From assembly GCA_020851735.1 (NCBI GenBank), contig JADZCD010000059.1, forward strand, positions 25,758-89,757: a stretch of DNA of 64,000 bases, in the 5' to 3' direction. Every line of letters begins with the position of its first letter. The stretch's first letter is position 1. Origin of the DNA: Phycisphaeraceae bacterium. GTDB lineage: Bacteria > Planctomycetota > Phycisphaerae > Phycisphaerales > Phycisphaeraceae. Below are positions 8,155 through 16,674 of the stretch, piece after piece. The position numbers were made by a program, and so were the translations under genes. A model generated the notes under the pieces. That model made no database searches. It was not told the origin of the DNA and worked only from the letters and a program-made list of their open reading frames with translations.

Positions 8155-9603
8155 TCACCGGGCAGTCGTTCCCGCGATTGGGACAAACCGCCAGGTTGAA
8201 ACAGGGATACGCAGGCGGAAACAGGCGCCCTGGTTGACCTGGCTATCCACTTCGATCTGGCCGTTGTGTTGACGCAGGATGCTGTAGCTGACCGCCAGGC
8301 CCAGGCCGGTGCCCTTGCCGACGGGCTTGGTGGTGAAAAAGGGATCGAACAGCCGGCCTAAGTGTTCGGGGGCAATGCCGTGGCCGTTGTCTTCCACTTC
8401 GATCAGGCACTGGTTTTCCTGGCGCAGGGTGCGCATGGCCACGGCCGGTTCGGGGTTTTCCGCCACGGCGTCCATGGCGTTGAGCAGGAGATTGACCAGC
8501 ACCTGCTCCATGGCGCGGCGTTGCATGTGGAGCTGGCCGGCCTGGGGGGACAGCTGGCGATTGATCTTCACCTTGCGGGCGCGGGGATCAAAGCGCACCA
8601 GGCGGAGGGATTCCTCGACTAATTCGTTGACGTCCACCATCTGCCAGCCGGTTTCGCCGGGGCGGGCGAAGGTGGTCAGCTGCTGGACGATTTCGCGGAT
8701 GCGATCCACCTGCTGGCGGAGGGTGTCGATGGCGCCCGGGCGGGGCTGGGCGGGCTTGCGCTGCATCAGTTGCAGGAGGCTGTCCATGCTGGCCAGGGGG
8801 TTGGCGATTTCGTGAGCCACGCCGGCGGCCATCTGGCCCAAGGCGGCCATTTTTTCCTGCTGCATCATGGCCCGCTGCTGCTTGGCCAGGCGGCGGGACA
8901 TGGCGCGGATCCGCTGATTCTGGCGCATCAGGCGGCGCTCGTGGCGGCGCAGGCTGCGGGTGATGTGATTGCTTAAGTGCACGGTGGCCAAAAGCAGGAC
9001 CACCCAGGCGGCGAGGGCGACGGTTTCCTTGGGGTTGGCCGCAAGCAGGTCGGACCACCACAGGGCGGCCAAGACCATGACGGCGGCAGCCAAAGCGCCG
9101 GCATAGGCCATGAAACGAGGCAGAAGCAGACTGGCGAAGACCATGTGCAAAACGAAAAAGCCCAAGAGCGGGCTGGCGACGCCGCCGGTCCATATCACGA
9201 GTAGAGTCAAGACGCCAAGGTCCAGGAGAATCTGCAGCCAGGCGAGGCCGACGGGGGGGAAGAAAGGGGAAGGATTTTTCGCAGGGGTAAGGGAAGAGTC
9301 TGCTTTGGGCCTATCCAAGCCAGGCGCTGAATCAGGCACACAGCACCCTTCGGGCTGCTGTGTGGCACCCGAGGAGGGGGGAGGGGCGGAGGGGGAGATA
9401 AGGCTGAGGATCAGGTTATAGAAAAGGATGAACGCGCCGAAGCCAGCCATGATCAAGTCATGGTCGTACCAGCGTTGCCAGAACCAGTCGGTCAATGAGC
9501 CGGCCACCACCGCCAAGCCCGCCAGCCAACGCAGGCGCAGCAGCCAGCGCAATTCGGATAGGAGAGGAGATGCTCGGTGTCTGGTCGCTTTATCCCGACT
9601 CAC
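8155..9603 (-). CDS. Membrane-bound NtrB-type sensor histidine kinase
   Basis: A 482-residue protein with five or six hydrophobic segments (about residues 18-70 and 118-210) and a short helical linker. The HisKA domain carries GVAHEIANPLASMD, with phosphoacceptor His near 264. The HATPase domain has N-box NLLLNAMDAV, G1 DNGHGI, F-box DPFFTT and G2 GKGTGLGL. The AHEIANPL type of HisKA box is usual for kinases feeding NtrC-like sigma-54 activators. Residues about 79-95 (GATQQPEGCCVP and flanks), between two membrane segments, are encoded by a CACACAGCA hairpin repeat, so that loop is repeat-derived. The start is GTG 9603. No response regulator gene lies in the window. It follows two sensor-like genes and probably works with them. 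Confidence 0.9.
   Translation of the reverse strand: MSRDKATRHRASPLLSELRWLLRLRWLAGLAVVAGSLTDWFWQRWYDHDLIMAGFGAFILFYNLILSLISPSAPPPSSGATQQPEGCCVPDSAPGLDRPKADSSLTPAKNPSPFFPPVGLAWLQILLDLGVLTLLVIWTGGVASPLLGFFVLHMVFASLLLPRFMAYAGALAAAVMVLAALWWSDLLAANPKETVALAAWVVLLLATVHLSNHITRSLRRHERRLMRQNQRIRAMSRRLAKQQRAMMQQEKMAALGQMAAGVAHEIANPLASMDSLLQLMQRKPAQPRPGAIDTLRQQVDRIREIVQQLTTFARPGETGWQMVDVNELVEESLRLVRFDPRARKVKINRQLSPQAGQLHMQRRAMEQVLVNLLLNAMDAVAENPEPAVAMRTLRQENQCLIEVEDNGHGIAPEHLGRLFDPFFTTKPVGKGTGLGLAVSYSILRQHNGQIEVDSQVNQGACFRLRIPVSTWRFVPIAGTTAR
9337..9364. repeat. CACACAGCA hairpin inside the histidine kinase gene
   Basis: CACACAGCA (9337-9345) and TGCTGTGTG (9356-9364) are perfect inverted arms around a CCCTTCGGG core. 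Related hairpins occur at 22924-22951 and 57968-57994, and a weaker relative near 63828-63855. This copy is translated in frame as part of the kinase. Confidence 0.85.
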
Positions 9604-9668
9604 GGGCTGGCCCTTGGAGGTAAGAATTCCCGGCTAAACTGGCAAACAAATGAGGGAAGACGGTCAAA

Positions 9669-10697
9669 CTAAGACTGCTCGGCACGCACGGATTTTTCCA
9701 GATCGAGCATTTTAATTCCCTCGGCGTAATCGGTCAGCACAATGCGGCGGATCTGCTGCAAAGAACGCACCGTGTGGGTCATGCGTTCGAGGGTCTGGTG
9801 AATCTGCCGCAACTGGGAGGCCAGGCGGCTGTCCTTGTCAGCCTGCCGGCCCATGAGGCTTAACTGCGAGTCGATGACGGCGATGGCGTTATTAAGCTCG
9901 TGATTGAGGGTCAAAGCGACCTGGCCGAGGGTTTCTATTTTGCGCTTCTCGTTGGCCTGGAGCTTTTCGGCCAGCTGGTTGTAGGCCTGGGCGAGTTCGT
10001 CGAATTCGTCGTGCTGGGTGAGGGCGACACGATGGTCGAACTTTTCCAGGGCCAGCTGGCGGCTGGCGTCGACGAGCCGCTCGACGGGCTGGAGCACCAT
10101 CCGCGAAGCCCGGAACAAGGCTAATACCGCCAAGTTGATGACCAAAAGAAACACGACCGTTAACCCCAGCACCAGCCAGCGGAACTGGCTGATGACTTCT
10201 TCCACTTCCTTGCGGGCGTGGGCGCGGGCGAGGCTGGACAATTCCAGAATGTCGCGGCGCATGGCCCCTGAGAATTGGGTGGCTTCCTCGTTGTGAAAGG
10301 CAGCCAAGTCCGGATCGCGGGTGGTGGCCAGGGCGCCGACGTGGCGTTCGAAAGCAGGCAAGGCGGCCACCAGATGCTTGAAGGTTTTGTCCGCCTCGGG
10401 GCGCGTGACCAGATAATGCCCGGACAGGAGCCGGATTTCGTCGCGCAGGGTTTCGACGGAATCAATTAGGTTATCCAGGTATCTCTTGCGGCCCAGCTGC
10501 AGATCATGCAGTTCCGCCTCGACCATGGTGATGGTGGCGCCTAGTTGATTGGCCTGGTCGACGATGACCAGGGCCTGGGTGTTGATGTGGTCCATGCCTT
10601 GGAGCACGTTCTGCAAAAGGCCGATGGCCACCACCGCCACGCCGAGCAACAGCGCTACTAAGGGCCCAAGCACCAGCAGCAGTTTCCGCCGCAGCAT
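9669..10697 (-). CDS. Membrane sensor with HAMP and HisKA-like dimerisation domain, no ATPase domain
   Basis: A 342-residue protein with TM1 (LLLVLGPLVALLLGVAVVAIGLL), a helical periplasmic domain (about 30-165) like four-helix-bundle sensors, TM2 (WLVLGLTVVFLLVINLAVLALF), and a HAMP domain (RMVLQPVERLVDASRQLALEKFDHRV). It then has a helical segment with LNHELNNAIAVIDSQL, which resembles a HisKA box with its histidine. It stops there: no N, G1 or G2 box follows. It may therefore be trans-phosphorylated by, or form mixed bundles with, the complete kinase 65 bp downstream. It lies 4 bp after the PhnD-like gene, so the three probably form one transcript. The role as a split sensor is inferred from architecture. 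Confidence 0.85.
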   Translation of the reverse strand: MLRRKLLLVLGPLVALLLGVAVVAIGLLQNVLQGMDHINTQALVIVDQANQLGATITMVEAELHDLQLGRKRYLDNLIDSVETLRDEIRLLSGHYLVTRPEADKTFKHLVAALPAFERHVGALATTRDPDLAAFHNEEATQFSGAMRRDILELSSLARAHARKEVEEVISQFRWLVLGLTVVFLLVINLAVLALFRASRMVLQPVERLVDASRQLALEKFDHRVALTQHDEFDELAQAYNQLAEKLQANEKRKIETLGQVALTLNHELNNAIAVIDSQLSLMGRQADKDSRLASQLRQIHQTLERMTHTVRSLQQIRRIVLTDYAEGIKMLDLEKSVRAEQS

Positions 10698-10701
10698 CGA
10701 A

Positions 10702-11724
10702 TTACTTTCCTTGTGCGTCTTTTTCGGACTGGGAGCGAGGGTGGGGCTCGCCCAGGCCCAACCGCATCCAATCCGAGTCTAAATGGTGAACCATGGTGAA
10801 AATCGCCTGGTAATCATCGGCTGCACAGGGCAAAAACCGCAGCGCGCCGAATTGCTTGAGGGCCTCCTGGCCCTGGGGGTCGGAGTCCATGGCCAGGAGA
10901 ATCTGGCGCAATTGCGGGCCGAGGGTCTGGGCGATGTCGGGGCGGAGGACCAAGCCGTCGTTGGGCACGGCGTCGCTGATGGCCAGCTGGCGGAACTTCT
11001 GATCCGGGTGGTTCTTGGCAAAAGCGATCAAACGCAGGTCTTTGACGGCGCCGGCGTCGACGCGGCCGGCCATGACTTCGTAGATCACGTCGTCGTGCGT
11101 GCCGACCCACACGATCCGCGGTGAATTCTCAGCCTTGAGAAGTCCAGCCTCTTTGAGTTGCCAATACGGAAAAAGCTCGCCGGCCATGGTCGTGCGCACC
11201 ATGGCGATGGTTCGGCCGGCCAAGTCCTCGATCTTCCGCACGGGGGAGTTCTCGGGAACAAAGATCACGCCCCGATAGGTGCTCGCGCCGTCGGGCAGCT
11301 CGGGCTTGACCAGGACTTGGGCGTCCAGGCGGTCGATGGCCAAGACAGCGACCAGCGAGCCAAGGAAGGCGGCGTCCACGCGCTTCTCGGCCATGTCCTT
11401 CATGATGGACTGGTAGGTGTTGAGCGTGACCAGAGTCACTTTGCGGTTCAGTTTCAGGGATAAATAGTCAGCTAAAGCCAGGAAGCGGCGACGCTGGGCG
11501 AAAATATCGCGTTCGGGAACCAAGGCGATACGAAAGATGGCGGCTTCCTCTTGATCCTCCCCCGCCCCCGGAAGTACCCCCGCAAGCGTCGGTTCCGCAG
11601 GCTGGCTGGCGGACAATAGGGAGGAATCCTCATCAACGTTCAGGCCGCACGGCAAAAAAATCAAAGCGCCCAAGACCAGAAACAGCAAGACGGTTAAGAC
11701 CAGACCTGTGATCTTCATACTCAT
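10702..11724 (-). CDS. PhnD-like periplasmic binding protein (phosphate/phosphite/phosphonate SBP family)
   Basis: About 340 residues from ATG 11724 (MSMKITG); ATG 11718 is an equal alternative. The longer frame up to 11904 adds an unlikely leader. An N-terminal hydrophobic segment serves as export signal. The PhnD fold is shown by FRIALVPERD, LADYLSLKLNRKVTLVT, RVDAAFLGSLV, the STYRGVIFVPENSPV strand, EDLAGRTIAMV and YEVMAGRVDAGAV. No ABC permease or ATPase lies alongside. Instead, two sensor genes follow, so I infer a ligand-sensing rather than transport role. A short stretch after the membrane segment (LAGVLPGAGED) is encoded by TTCCGGGGG-type repeat DNA. The ligand is unknown; the family also includes members linked to oxyanion sensing. 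Confidence 0.85.
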   Translation of the reverse strand: MSMKITGLVLTVLLFLVLGALIFLPCGLNVDEDSSLLSASQPAEPTLAGVLPGAGEDQEEAAIFRIALVPERDIFAQRRRFLALADYLSLKLNRKVTLVTLNTYQSIMKDMAEKRVDAAFLGSLVAVLAIDRLDAQVLVKPELPDGASTYRGVIFVPENSPVRKIEDLAGRTIAMVRTTMAGELFPYWQLKEAGLLKAENSPRIVWVGTHDDVIYEVMAGRVDAGAVKDLRLIAFAKNHPDQKFRQLAISDAVPNDGLVLRPDIAQTLGPQLRQILLAMDSDPQGQEALKQFGALRFLPCAADDYQAIFTMVHHLDSDWMRLGLGEPHPRSQSEKDAQGK

Positions 11725-11801
11725 GGGCCTAGTAAGGGTACCGCTTTTTACCTTGATCCACATGGATAAAAGAAGCAATCGCCATACCCCCGGCCGTTGA
11801 A

Positions 11802-11846
11802 ACGGCATCGGCAACGTCAAACCGATTGATTGAGCAACGATGCCGT
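11802..11846. promoter_or_regulatory. 9-bp inverted repeat, candidate activator site
   Basis: ACGGCATCG (11802-11810) and CGATGCCGT (11838-11846) are perfect inverted arms 27 bp apart in the divergent region. The right arm is about 110 bp upstream of the -24 element of the ahbD promoter, within the usual range for sigma-54 enhancer sites. Binding is not shown. Confidence 0.35.
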
Positions 11847-11953
11847 GGAAAAACACCTTTGGGCAATCACCTGGGATCGAGTCCGAAGCCAAGCCATAAA
11901 ACACGTATCTATCTTGACATATGTTATGCGGGAATAGCGCCTGGACTGTTGGC

Positions 11954-11969
11954 TTGGCACGCGTCTTGC
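11954..11969 (+). promoter_or_regulatory. Sigma-54 (-24/-12) promoter of ahbD
   Basis: TTGGCACG-N4-TTGC matches the RpoN consensus, with the GG and GC dinucleotides exactly 10 bp apart (56-57 and 68-69). Transcription would start near 11980, just before the GGGAGGGAG ribosome site of ahbD. A TTGACA at 11914-11919 has no partner -10 box. Confidence 0.7.
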
Positions 11970-11995
11970 CCGATAATCTACGGGAGGGAGCACCT

Positions 11996-13393
11996 ATGGC
12001 CCATCACACGCAAGCTTACGCCCTGCCGACGCTGGCCCCTTCGGGGGCGACGGCTCCGCCGCTGCGATTGCTTTTCTGGGAAGCGACGGCGGCGTGCAAT
12101 CTGGCCTGCGTGCATTGCCGGCGGCTGGACGTGTCGCGGCAGCTAAGCCGGGACGACCTGTCCACGGAGCAGGCGCTGGGAATGATCGCGTCGCTGCCCC
12201 AGACGGGCCGGCCGATCTTGGTCTTCTCCGGCGGTGAGCCGCTGATGCGCCCGGACTTGTTTGAGCTGGCGGCGGCAGCGCGGCAGACGGGCTTGCCGAC
12301 GGCGCTGGCCACCAACGGCACGATCATGAACGAAGAGATCGCCCAGCAGGTGGTGGACGTGGGCATCCGGCGGGTGTCGATGAGCTTTGACGGGCCGGAC
12401 GCGGTGACGCACGATCAATTCCGGGGCATCGACGGATCGTTTGATTCCACAGTGCGCGGATTCAAGGAATTGCGCCGGCGGGGGATGTCGATGCAGATCA
12501 ACACCACGGTCACGAAGCACAATTACCGGCTGCTGGACCGGATGTATCAGTTGGCGTTGGAGCTGGGGGCGGACGCGTTGCACATTTTCATGCTGGTGCC
12601 GGTGGGTTGCGGGATGGAGTTGTCCGACGCCATCAAGCTGGACCCGGATGAATACGAAGCGGCGCTGAATTGGATTTACGATCGGAGCCTGGAACAGAAG
12701 CTTCACTTAAAGGCGACGTGCGCCCCCCACTACTTCCGCGTGATGCGGCAACGGGCCAAGGAGGATGGACGGCCGATGCCGACGGCGGCACACCCGCACC
12801 GGGGGATGGGACATCCGGGGGGAGATGCTGTCACAGGTCAAACCGGACCTTCGTCCCTGGGAAAGGACTCTGGTCCGGCTTTGGAGAAGCAAGGACTACA
12901 CCCTCACCCTGACCTCTCCCTCAGGGAGGGAGAGGGGGCAAGACCATCAGGACATCCGGGGGGACATCCGGGAGCGGGTGGACACCCCCCGGCAGAGCCG
13001 GGGGCTACAACCCACACACGTGCCCAAGGTCATCCAGAGGGCGCTACCGGGGGTTCCGGGGGCGGGGGTTCCGGGGGGGGAGATATGACGGCGATGACCA
13101 AGGGGTGTCTGGCCGGTCAGGCGGTGTGTTTTGTGTCGCACACGGGCGAGGTGTTTCCGTGCGGGTATTTGCCGGTGAGTTCGGGGAACGTCAAGACAAC
13201 GCCCTTGCCGGCGATCTGGCGGGACAGTTCGATTTTCGCGGCCCTGCGGAATGATGATCTATTGGAAGGCAAATGCGGGATGTGCGAATTCAAGAAGGTG
13301 TGCATGGGCTGCCGGGCGCGGGCGTTTGCCGAGAGCCACGATTACCTGGCGGAAGAGCCCAACTGCGGGTACACGCCGGTGCGGTTGAGATAG
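11996..13393 (+). CDS. ahbD: Radical SAM haem b synthase AhbD, with a repeat-encoded insertion
   Basis: Start ATG 11996 follows GGGAGGGAG at a 7-nt spacing, giving 465 residues. The radical SAM cluster is C34-x3-C38-x2-C41, with GGEP at 79-82. SGGEPLMRPD, INTTVTKHNY and HLKATCAPHYFR are diagnostic of AhbD, which oxidatively decarboxylates Fe-coproporphyrin III to haem b in the sirohaem-dependent pathway. A C-terminal SPASM-like domain has GCLAGQAVC, FPCGYLP and CGMCEFKKVCMGC. Residues about 259-362 do not belong to the family. That stretch is Gly/Pro/His-rich and encoded by intergenic-type repeats (CCCTCTCCC palindrome, CCGGCAGAGCCGG, TTCCGGGGG), yet stays in frame. AhbC is the nearest alternative. 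It sits divergently from the sensor operon and next to cytochromes that need many haems. Whether the enzyme tolerates the insert is unknown. Confidence 0.85.
   Translation: MAHHTQAYALPTLAPSGATAPPLRLLFWEATAACNLACVHCRRLDVSRQLSRDDLSTEQALGMIASLPQTGRPILVFSGGEPLMRPDLFELAAAARQTGLPTALATNGTIMNEEIAQQVVDVGIRRVSMSFDGPDAVTHDQFRGIDGSFDSTVRGFKELRRRGMSMQINTTVTKHNYRLLDRMYQLALELGADALHIFMLVPVGCGMELSDAIKLDPDEYEAALNWIYDRSLEQKLHLKATCAPHYFRVMRQRAKEDGRPMPTAAHPHRGMGHPGGDAVTGQTGPSSLGKDSGPALEKQGLHPHPDLSLREGEGARPSGHPGGHPGAGGHPPAEPGATTHTRAQGHPEGATGGSGGGGSGGGDMTAMTKGCLAGQAVCFVSHTGEVFPCGYLPVSSGNVKTTPLPAIWRDSSIFAALRNDDLLEGKCGMCEFKKVCMGCRARAFAESHDYLAEEPNCGYTPVRLR
12780..13085 (+). repeat. Composite of intergenic repeats inside ahbD
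   Basis: The stretch holds, in order, GGGACATCCGGGGGG units, a CACCCTCACCCTGACC palindrome arm with TCTCCCTCAGGGAGGGAGA (12899-12940), CCCCCCGGCAGAGCCGGGGG, and GGGGGTTCCGGGGG units. The 12899 palindrome differs by one base over its core from the reverse complement of the 51197-51236 copy. Confidence 0.8.
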
Positions 13394-13440
13394 CAGTACG
13401 CGTCAGCGGGGATGGCAAGGCAAATTTGCGTAATAAAAAG

Positions 13441-13470
13441 AGCCCAGGCATTTCTTGCCTGGGCTTTATT
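13441..13470. terminator. Bidirectional terminator between ahbD and korB
   Basis: AGCCCAGGCA (13441-13450) and TGCCTGGGCT (13456-13465) form a perfect 10-bp stem. T-rich DNA follows on the plus strand and AATAAAAAG precedes it, so it can serve both convergent genes. Confidence 0.85.
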
Positions 13471-13523
13471 ACTAACTTTCGAGAGTGCGAGCCCCCACTC
13501 TCCGCATTCAACTTTCTGCCGTC

Positions 13524-14537
13524 TTACACCTTGTAGTTATCGCTGGACTCAAACAACTCAGCCAATCCCCCTTGGCCGCGGGCCGCCACGGCGGACTTGA
13601 TCTGGCCTTCGAGCAAATCCTCGTAGCAGTCGTCGCGCACGCGGTAAAACACGCCCAGCGGTTCGGGGAACTGCGGATACGACAGGCGGCTTAGCAGGAA
13701 CGCCAGGTTTTCATCCGCTTCGTCGTGGAAGATCAGGTCGTCTTCCTTGATCCCCTTTCCCAGTTCCACGACCTGCGGCTTGTGGGCTCCGTCGAAGCGA
13801 ATGCCCTTGTCGCGATTCTTGCCGAACACCAGGGGCTTACCGTGTTCCAGGTAAAGGATGTGGTCTTCCTTGGCCGCCTTGTCCGTGGCGTACTGATACG
13901 CCAAGTGATTGAAAATATTGCAGTCCTGATAGATCTCCACAAAGGCGGATCCCTTGTGTTCAGCCGCAGCCTGCAGCACGTCGCCTAAGTTCTTGTCCAC
14001 GTCCACCGCGCGGGCCACGAAAGAGGCCTCGGCCGCCAGGGCGATCGACAGCGGCGTCACCGGTAATTCGATGGTGCCGAACGGCGAGGACTTGGTCTTC
14101 TTGCCTTCCTCGCTGGTGGGGGAATATTGGCCTTTGGTCAAGCCATAAATTCGATTGTTGAACAACAGAATCTTGACGTTCACGTTCCGCCGCAGGGTGT
14201 GCAGCAGGTGATTGCCGCCGATCGACAGCCCGTCGCCGTCGCCGGTGACGATCCACACGTTCAGGTCCGGATTGGCCAGCTTGATGCCCGTGGCGATGGC
14301 TGGCGCCCGCCCGTGGATGGAGTGAAAACCATACGTGCTCATGTAATACGGAAACCGGCTGGAGCAGCCGATGCCCGACACAAACACCGTTTTCTCCCGC
14401 GTGGCGCCCGCGGCCGCCAGCACCCGCCGCACCTGATTTAGGATCGCGTAGTCCCCGCAACCCGGGCACCAGCGCACGTCCTGGTCGGAAGCGAAATCCT
14501 TAGCGGACAAAACCGGAACTTGTACTTCAGTAGCCAT
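13524..14537 (-). CDS. korB: 2-oxoacid:ferredoxin oxidoreductase, beta subunit
   Basis: A 337-residue TPP-binding subunit of the KorAB type. WCPGCGDYAILNQV supplies cysteines for the iron-sulfur cluster, and VTGDGDGLSIGGNH with VKILLFNNRIYGLTKGQ is the GDG-to-NN thiamine diphosphate motif. CNIFNH and the C-terminal FYRVRDDCYEDLL segment match KorB of the two-subunit 2-oxoglutarate enzymes. With KorA it would convert 2-oxoglutarate plus CoA to succinyl-CoA, CO2 and reduced ferredoxin in the cytoplasm. It lies 72 bp downstream of korA on the same strand. Substrate specificity for 2-oxoglutarate rather than another 2-oxoacid is inferred from similarity only. Confidence 0.93.
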   Translation of the reverse strand: MATEVQVPVLSAKDFASDQDVRWCPGCGDYAILNQVRRVLAAAGATREKTVFVSGIGCSSRFPYYMSTYGFHSIHGRAPAIATGIKLANPDLNVWIVTGDGDGLSIGGNHLLHTLRRNVNVKILLFNNRIYGLTKGQYSPTSEEGKKTKSSPFGTIELPVTPLSIALAAEASFVARAVDVDKNLGDVLQAAAEHKGSAFVEIYQDCNIFNHLAYQYATDKAAKEDHILYLEHGKPLVFGKNRDKGIRFDGAHKPQVVELGKGIKEDDLIFHDEADENLAFLLSRLSYPQFPEPLGVFYRVRDDCYEDLLEGQIKSAVAARGQGGLAELFESSDNYKV

Positions 14538-14609
14538 GCTTCACCTGTATCTGTTACGCACCCCGTTGCGTCCATCATTCTTGTTTACGCCTGCCACCCC
14601 TGTCGTTAT

Positions 14610-16553
14610 TCACTTAAACGCCTTGATCTGATGCTGCGTGGGATTGAGCGATTCAGCCTCGCCCCACTTACCGTCGAGCATCAGATTGATCCCGCCCACC
14701 AAGTCCTCGACCAAAAACGGCTTGCCTTGGATCTTGTTCAGCCCCCGCGCGTCCACCAGATAGCGGGACCGTAAGATATAACGCAATTGGCCGGTGTTCA
14801 GTTCGGGCACCAGGATTTTCTTGTATTTTTTGAGCAGCGTGCCCAGATTCGTAGGCATCGGATTCATGTGTCGCAAATGCAGCCCCGCCACGCTCTTGCC
14901 CTCGGCGTGCAGCCGCTCCACCGCGGTCCGCACCGAGCCGTATGTGCCGCCCCAGGACACCACCAGCAATTCCGCGTCCGCGCCCGCGTACGTCTCGGCA
15001 GGCGGGATGTCGTCGGCCACTTTGTTGACCTTGGCCAAACGCAGCAGCGTCATTTTCTGGTGATTTTCCGGATCGTAGGACACGCCGCCGGTTCCGTCCG
15101 CCTTCTCCAACCCGCCGATGCGGTGCTCTAGGCCCGGCGTGCCGGGAATCGCCCACGGCCGAGCGTAGTTTTCGTCACGCTTATACGGCTGATAGGTCGC
15201 CGGGTCCGTCGGATGCGTCACGGGAATGGCCGGCAGGCTCTTGGGGTCCGGCAAGCGCCAGGGCTCAGCCCCGTTGGCCAGGTAGCCGTCGGTGAGAATC
15301 AGCACCGGCACCATGTATTTAAAGGCGATGCGCACCGCTTCGATGGCGGTGTCAAAGCAATCCGAGGGCGACTTGGCGGCCAGCACCACCAGCGGGCAAT
15401 CGCCGTTCCGCCCCACCACGGCCTGCAACAGGTCCGATTGTTCGGTCTTGGTCGGCAAGCCCGTCGAGGGCCCGCCCCGCTGCACGTCGATGATGATTAA
15501 AGGCAATTCCGTGATCACCGCCAGGCCCATCGCCTCGGTCTTTAGCGCCAGGCCCGGGCCTGACGTACCGGTTACGCCCAGTTGCCCGGCAAACGACACC
15601 CCGATGGCGGAACAGATGGCGGCGATTTCGTCCTCGGCCTGAAACGTCTTGACGCCGAAATTCCGCATCCCCGCCAGGTAGTGCAGGATGTCCGACGCCG
15701 GCGTGATCGGATACGTGCAGTACACCAGCGTCTTGCCCGACAGCTTGGCAGCCGCGATAAGGCCCATCGCCGTCGCGTCGTTGCCGGTGATCTTCCGATA
15801 GGTACCCGGCGCCACCGGCGCCCGCGCCACGTGATAGCGGACGGGGAAAATCTCGGCCGTCTCGCCGAAATAGAATCCAGCCTTAAGCGCCTTGACGTTC
15901 GCGGCCGCCACTTCCGGCATCTTCTTTTTCTTGCCGAAGTAATCTTCCAGATACTGGATCGTCGTATCCAGCGGGCGATCGAACAGAAAGTAAATCAGCC
16001 CCAGGGCGTACATGTTCTTGCAGCGGCCGATGTCCTTGGCGGACATGCCCGAATCCGCCAGGCTCTCGGCGTTGAGGCGGGTGATCGGCACCTTGTACAG
16101 CCTGTATTTTCGCCCCAGTTCCGGATCGTCCAGCGGGTTGACGCCCTCGGGGTAACCGGCCTTGCGCAGGTTGACCTTGTCGAACTCGCTTTCGTTGACC
16201 ACCACGATGCCCCCCAGCTGCACGTCCGCCAGATGGGCCTTTAAGGCTGCGGGGTTCATCGCGATCAGGGCGTTGACTTCATCCCCCGGCGTGTGGATGT
16301 CGGTGGAGGCGAAGTTGATCTGAAAACCCGAAACGCCCGGCACGGTTCCCGCCGGGGCCCGGATCTCAGCCGGATAGTCCGGCAAGGTCGCCACATCGTT
16401 GCCGATGATCGCCGACGTGTCGGTGAATTGCGTGCCCGCCATCTGCATGCCGTCGCCGGAGTCGCCTGCGAATCTCACAACCGCGGCTGGAATTTCTTCG
16501 GTGCGGGGGTGAGTTGAGGGGGTACGATCCTGCGTCTGGGTCCCAGAGACCAT
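14610..16553 (-). CDS. korA: 2-oxoacid:ferredoxin oxidoreductase, fused gamma-alpha subunit
   Basis: A 647-residue fusion. An N-terminal gamma domain (VVRFAGDSGDGMQMAGTQF, residues about 25-200) is followed by the alpha pyrimidine-binding region (YPITPASDILHYLAG, FQAEDEIAAICSAIGVSFAG, TSGPGLALKTEAMGLA) and a C-terminal domain (LLVVSWGGTYGSVRTAVE, LVPELNTGQLRYILR). This is the layout of two-subunit 2-oxoglutarate:ferredoxin oxidoreductases. An AGGAG sequence precedes ATG 16553 by about 10 nt. It is first in a korA-korB operon with a -10 box at 16675-16680, leaving a leader of about 115 nt. Reduced ferredoxin from this enzyme would suit an anaerobic or facultative metabolism. Confidence 0.93.
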   Translation of the reverse strand: MVSGTQTQDRTPSTHPRTEEIPAAVVRFAGDSGDGMQMAGTQFTDTSAIIGNDVATLPDYPAEIRAPAGTVPGVSGFQINFASTDIHTPGDEVNALIAMNPAALKAHLADVQLGGIVVVNESEFDKVNLRKAGYPEGVNPLDDPELGRKYRLYKVPITRLNAESLADSGMSAKDIGRCKNMYALGLIYFLFDRPLDTTIQYLEDYFGKKKKMPEVAAANVKALKAGFYFGETAEIFPVRYHVARAPVAPGTYRKITGNDATAMGLIAAAKLSGKTLVYCTYPITPASDILHYLAGMRNFGVKTFQAEDEIAAICSAIGVSFAGQLGVTGTSGPGLALKTEAMGLAVITELPLIIIDVQRGGPSTGLPTKTEQSDLLQAVVGRNGDCPLVVLAAKSPSDCFDTAIEAVRIAFKYMVPVLILTDGYLANGAEPWRLPDPKSLPAIPVTHPTDPATYQPYKRDENYARPWAIPGTPGLEHRIGGLEKADGTGGVSYDPENHQKMTLLRLAKVNKVADDIPPAETYAGADAELLVVSWGGTYGSVRTAVERLHAEGKSVAGLHLRHMNPMPTNLGTLLKKYKKILVPELNTGQLRYILRSRYLVDARGLNKIQGKPFLVEDLVGGINLMLDGKWGEAESLNPTQHQIKAFK

Positions 16554-16674
16554 GCGACCAGACTCCTGAAAAAAAGGAAACTTAAATTGTTATCGGCGAG
16601 TTGTTTTAGACAATTCTATTCTGGCGTTCTTCGCCCGCCAAATGACTCTCCGACCATCATCACCATTAGCTTCG

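Noticed and set aside
11914..11919. Sigma-70 promoter for ahbD from TTGACA
   Set aside because: No acceptable -10 hexamer at 16-18 bp; the sigma-54 element downstream fits better.
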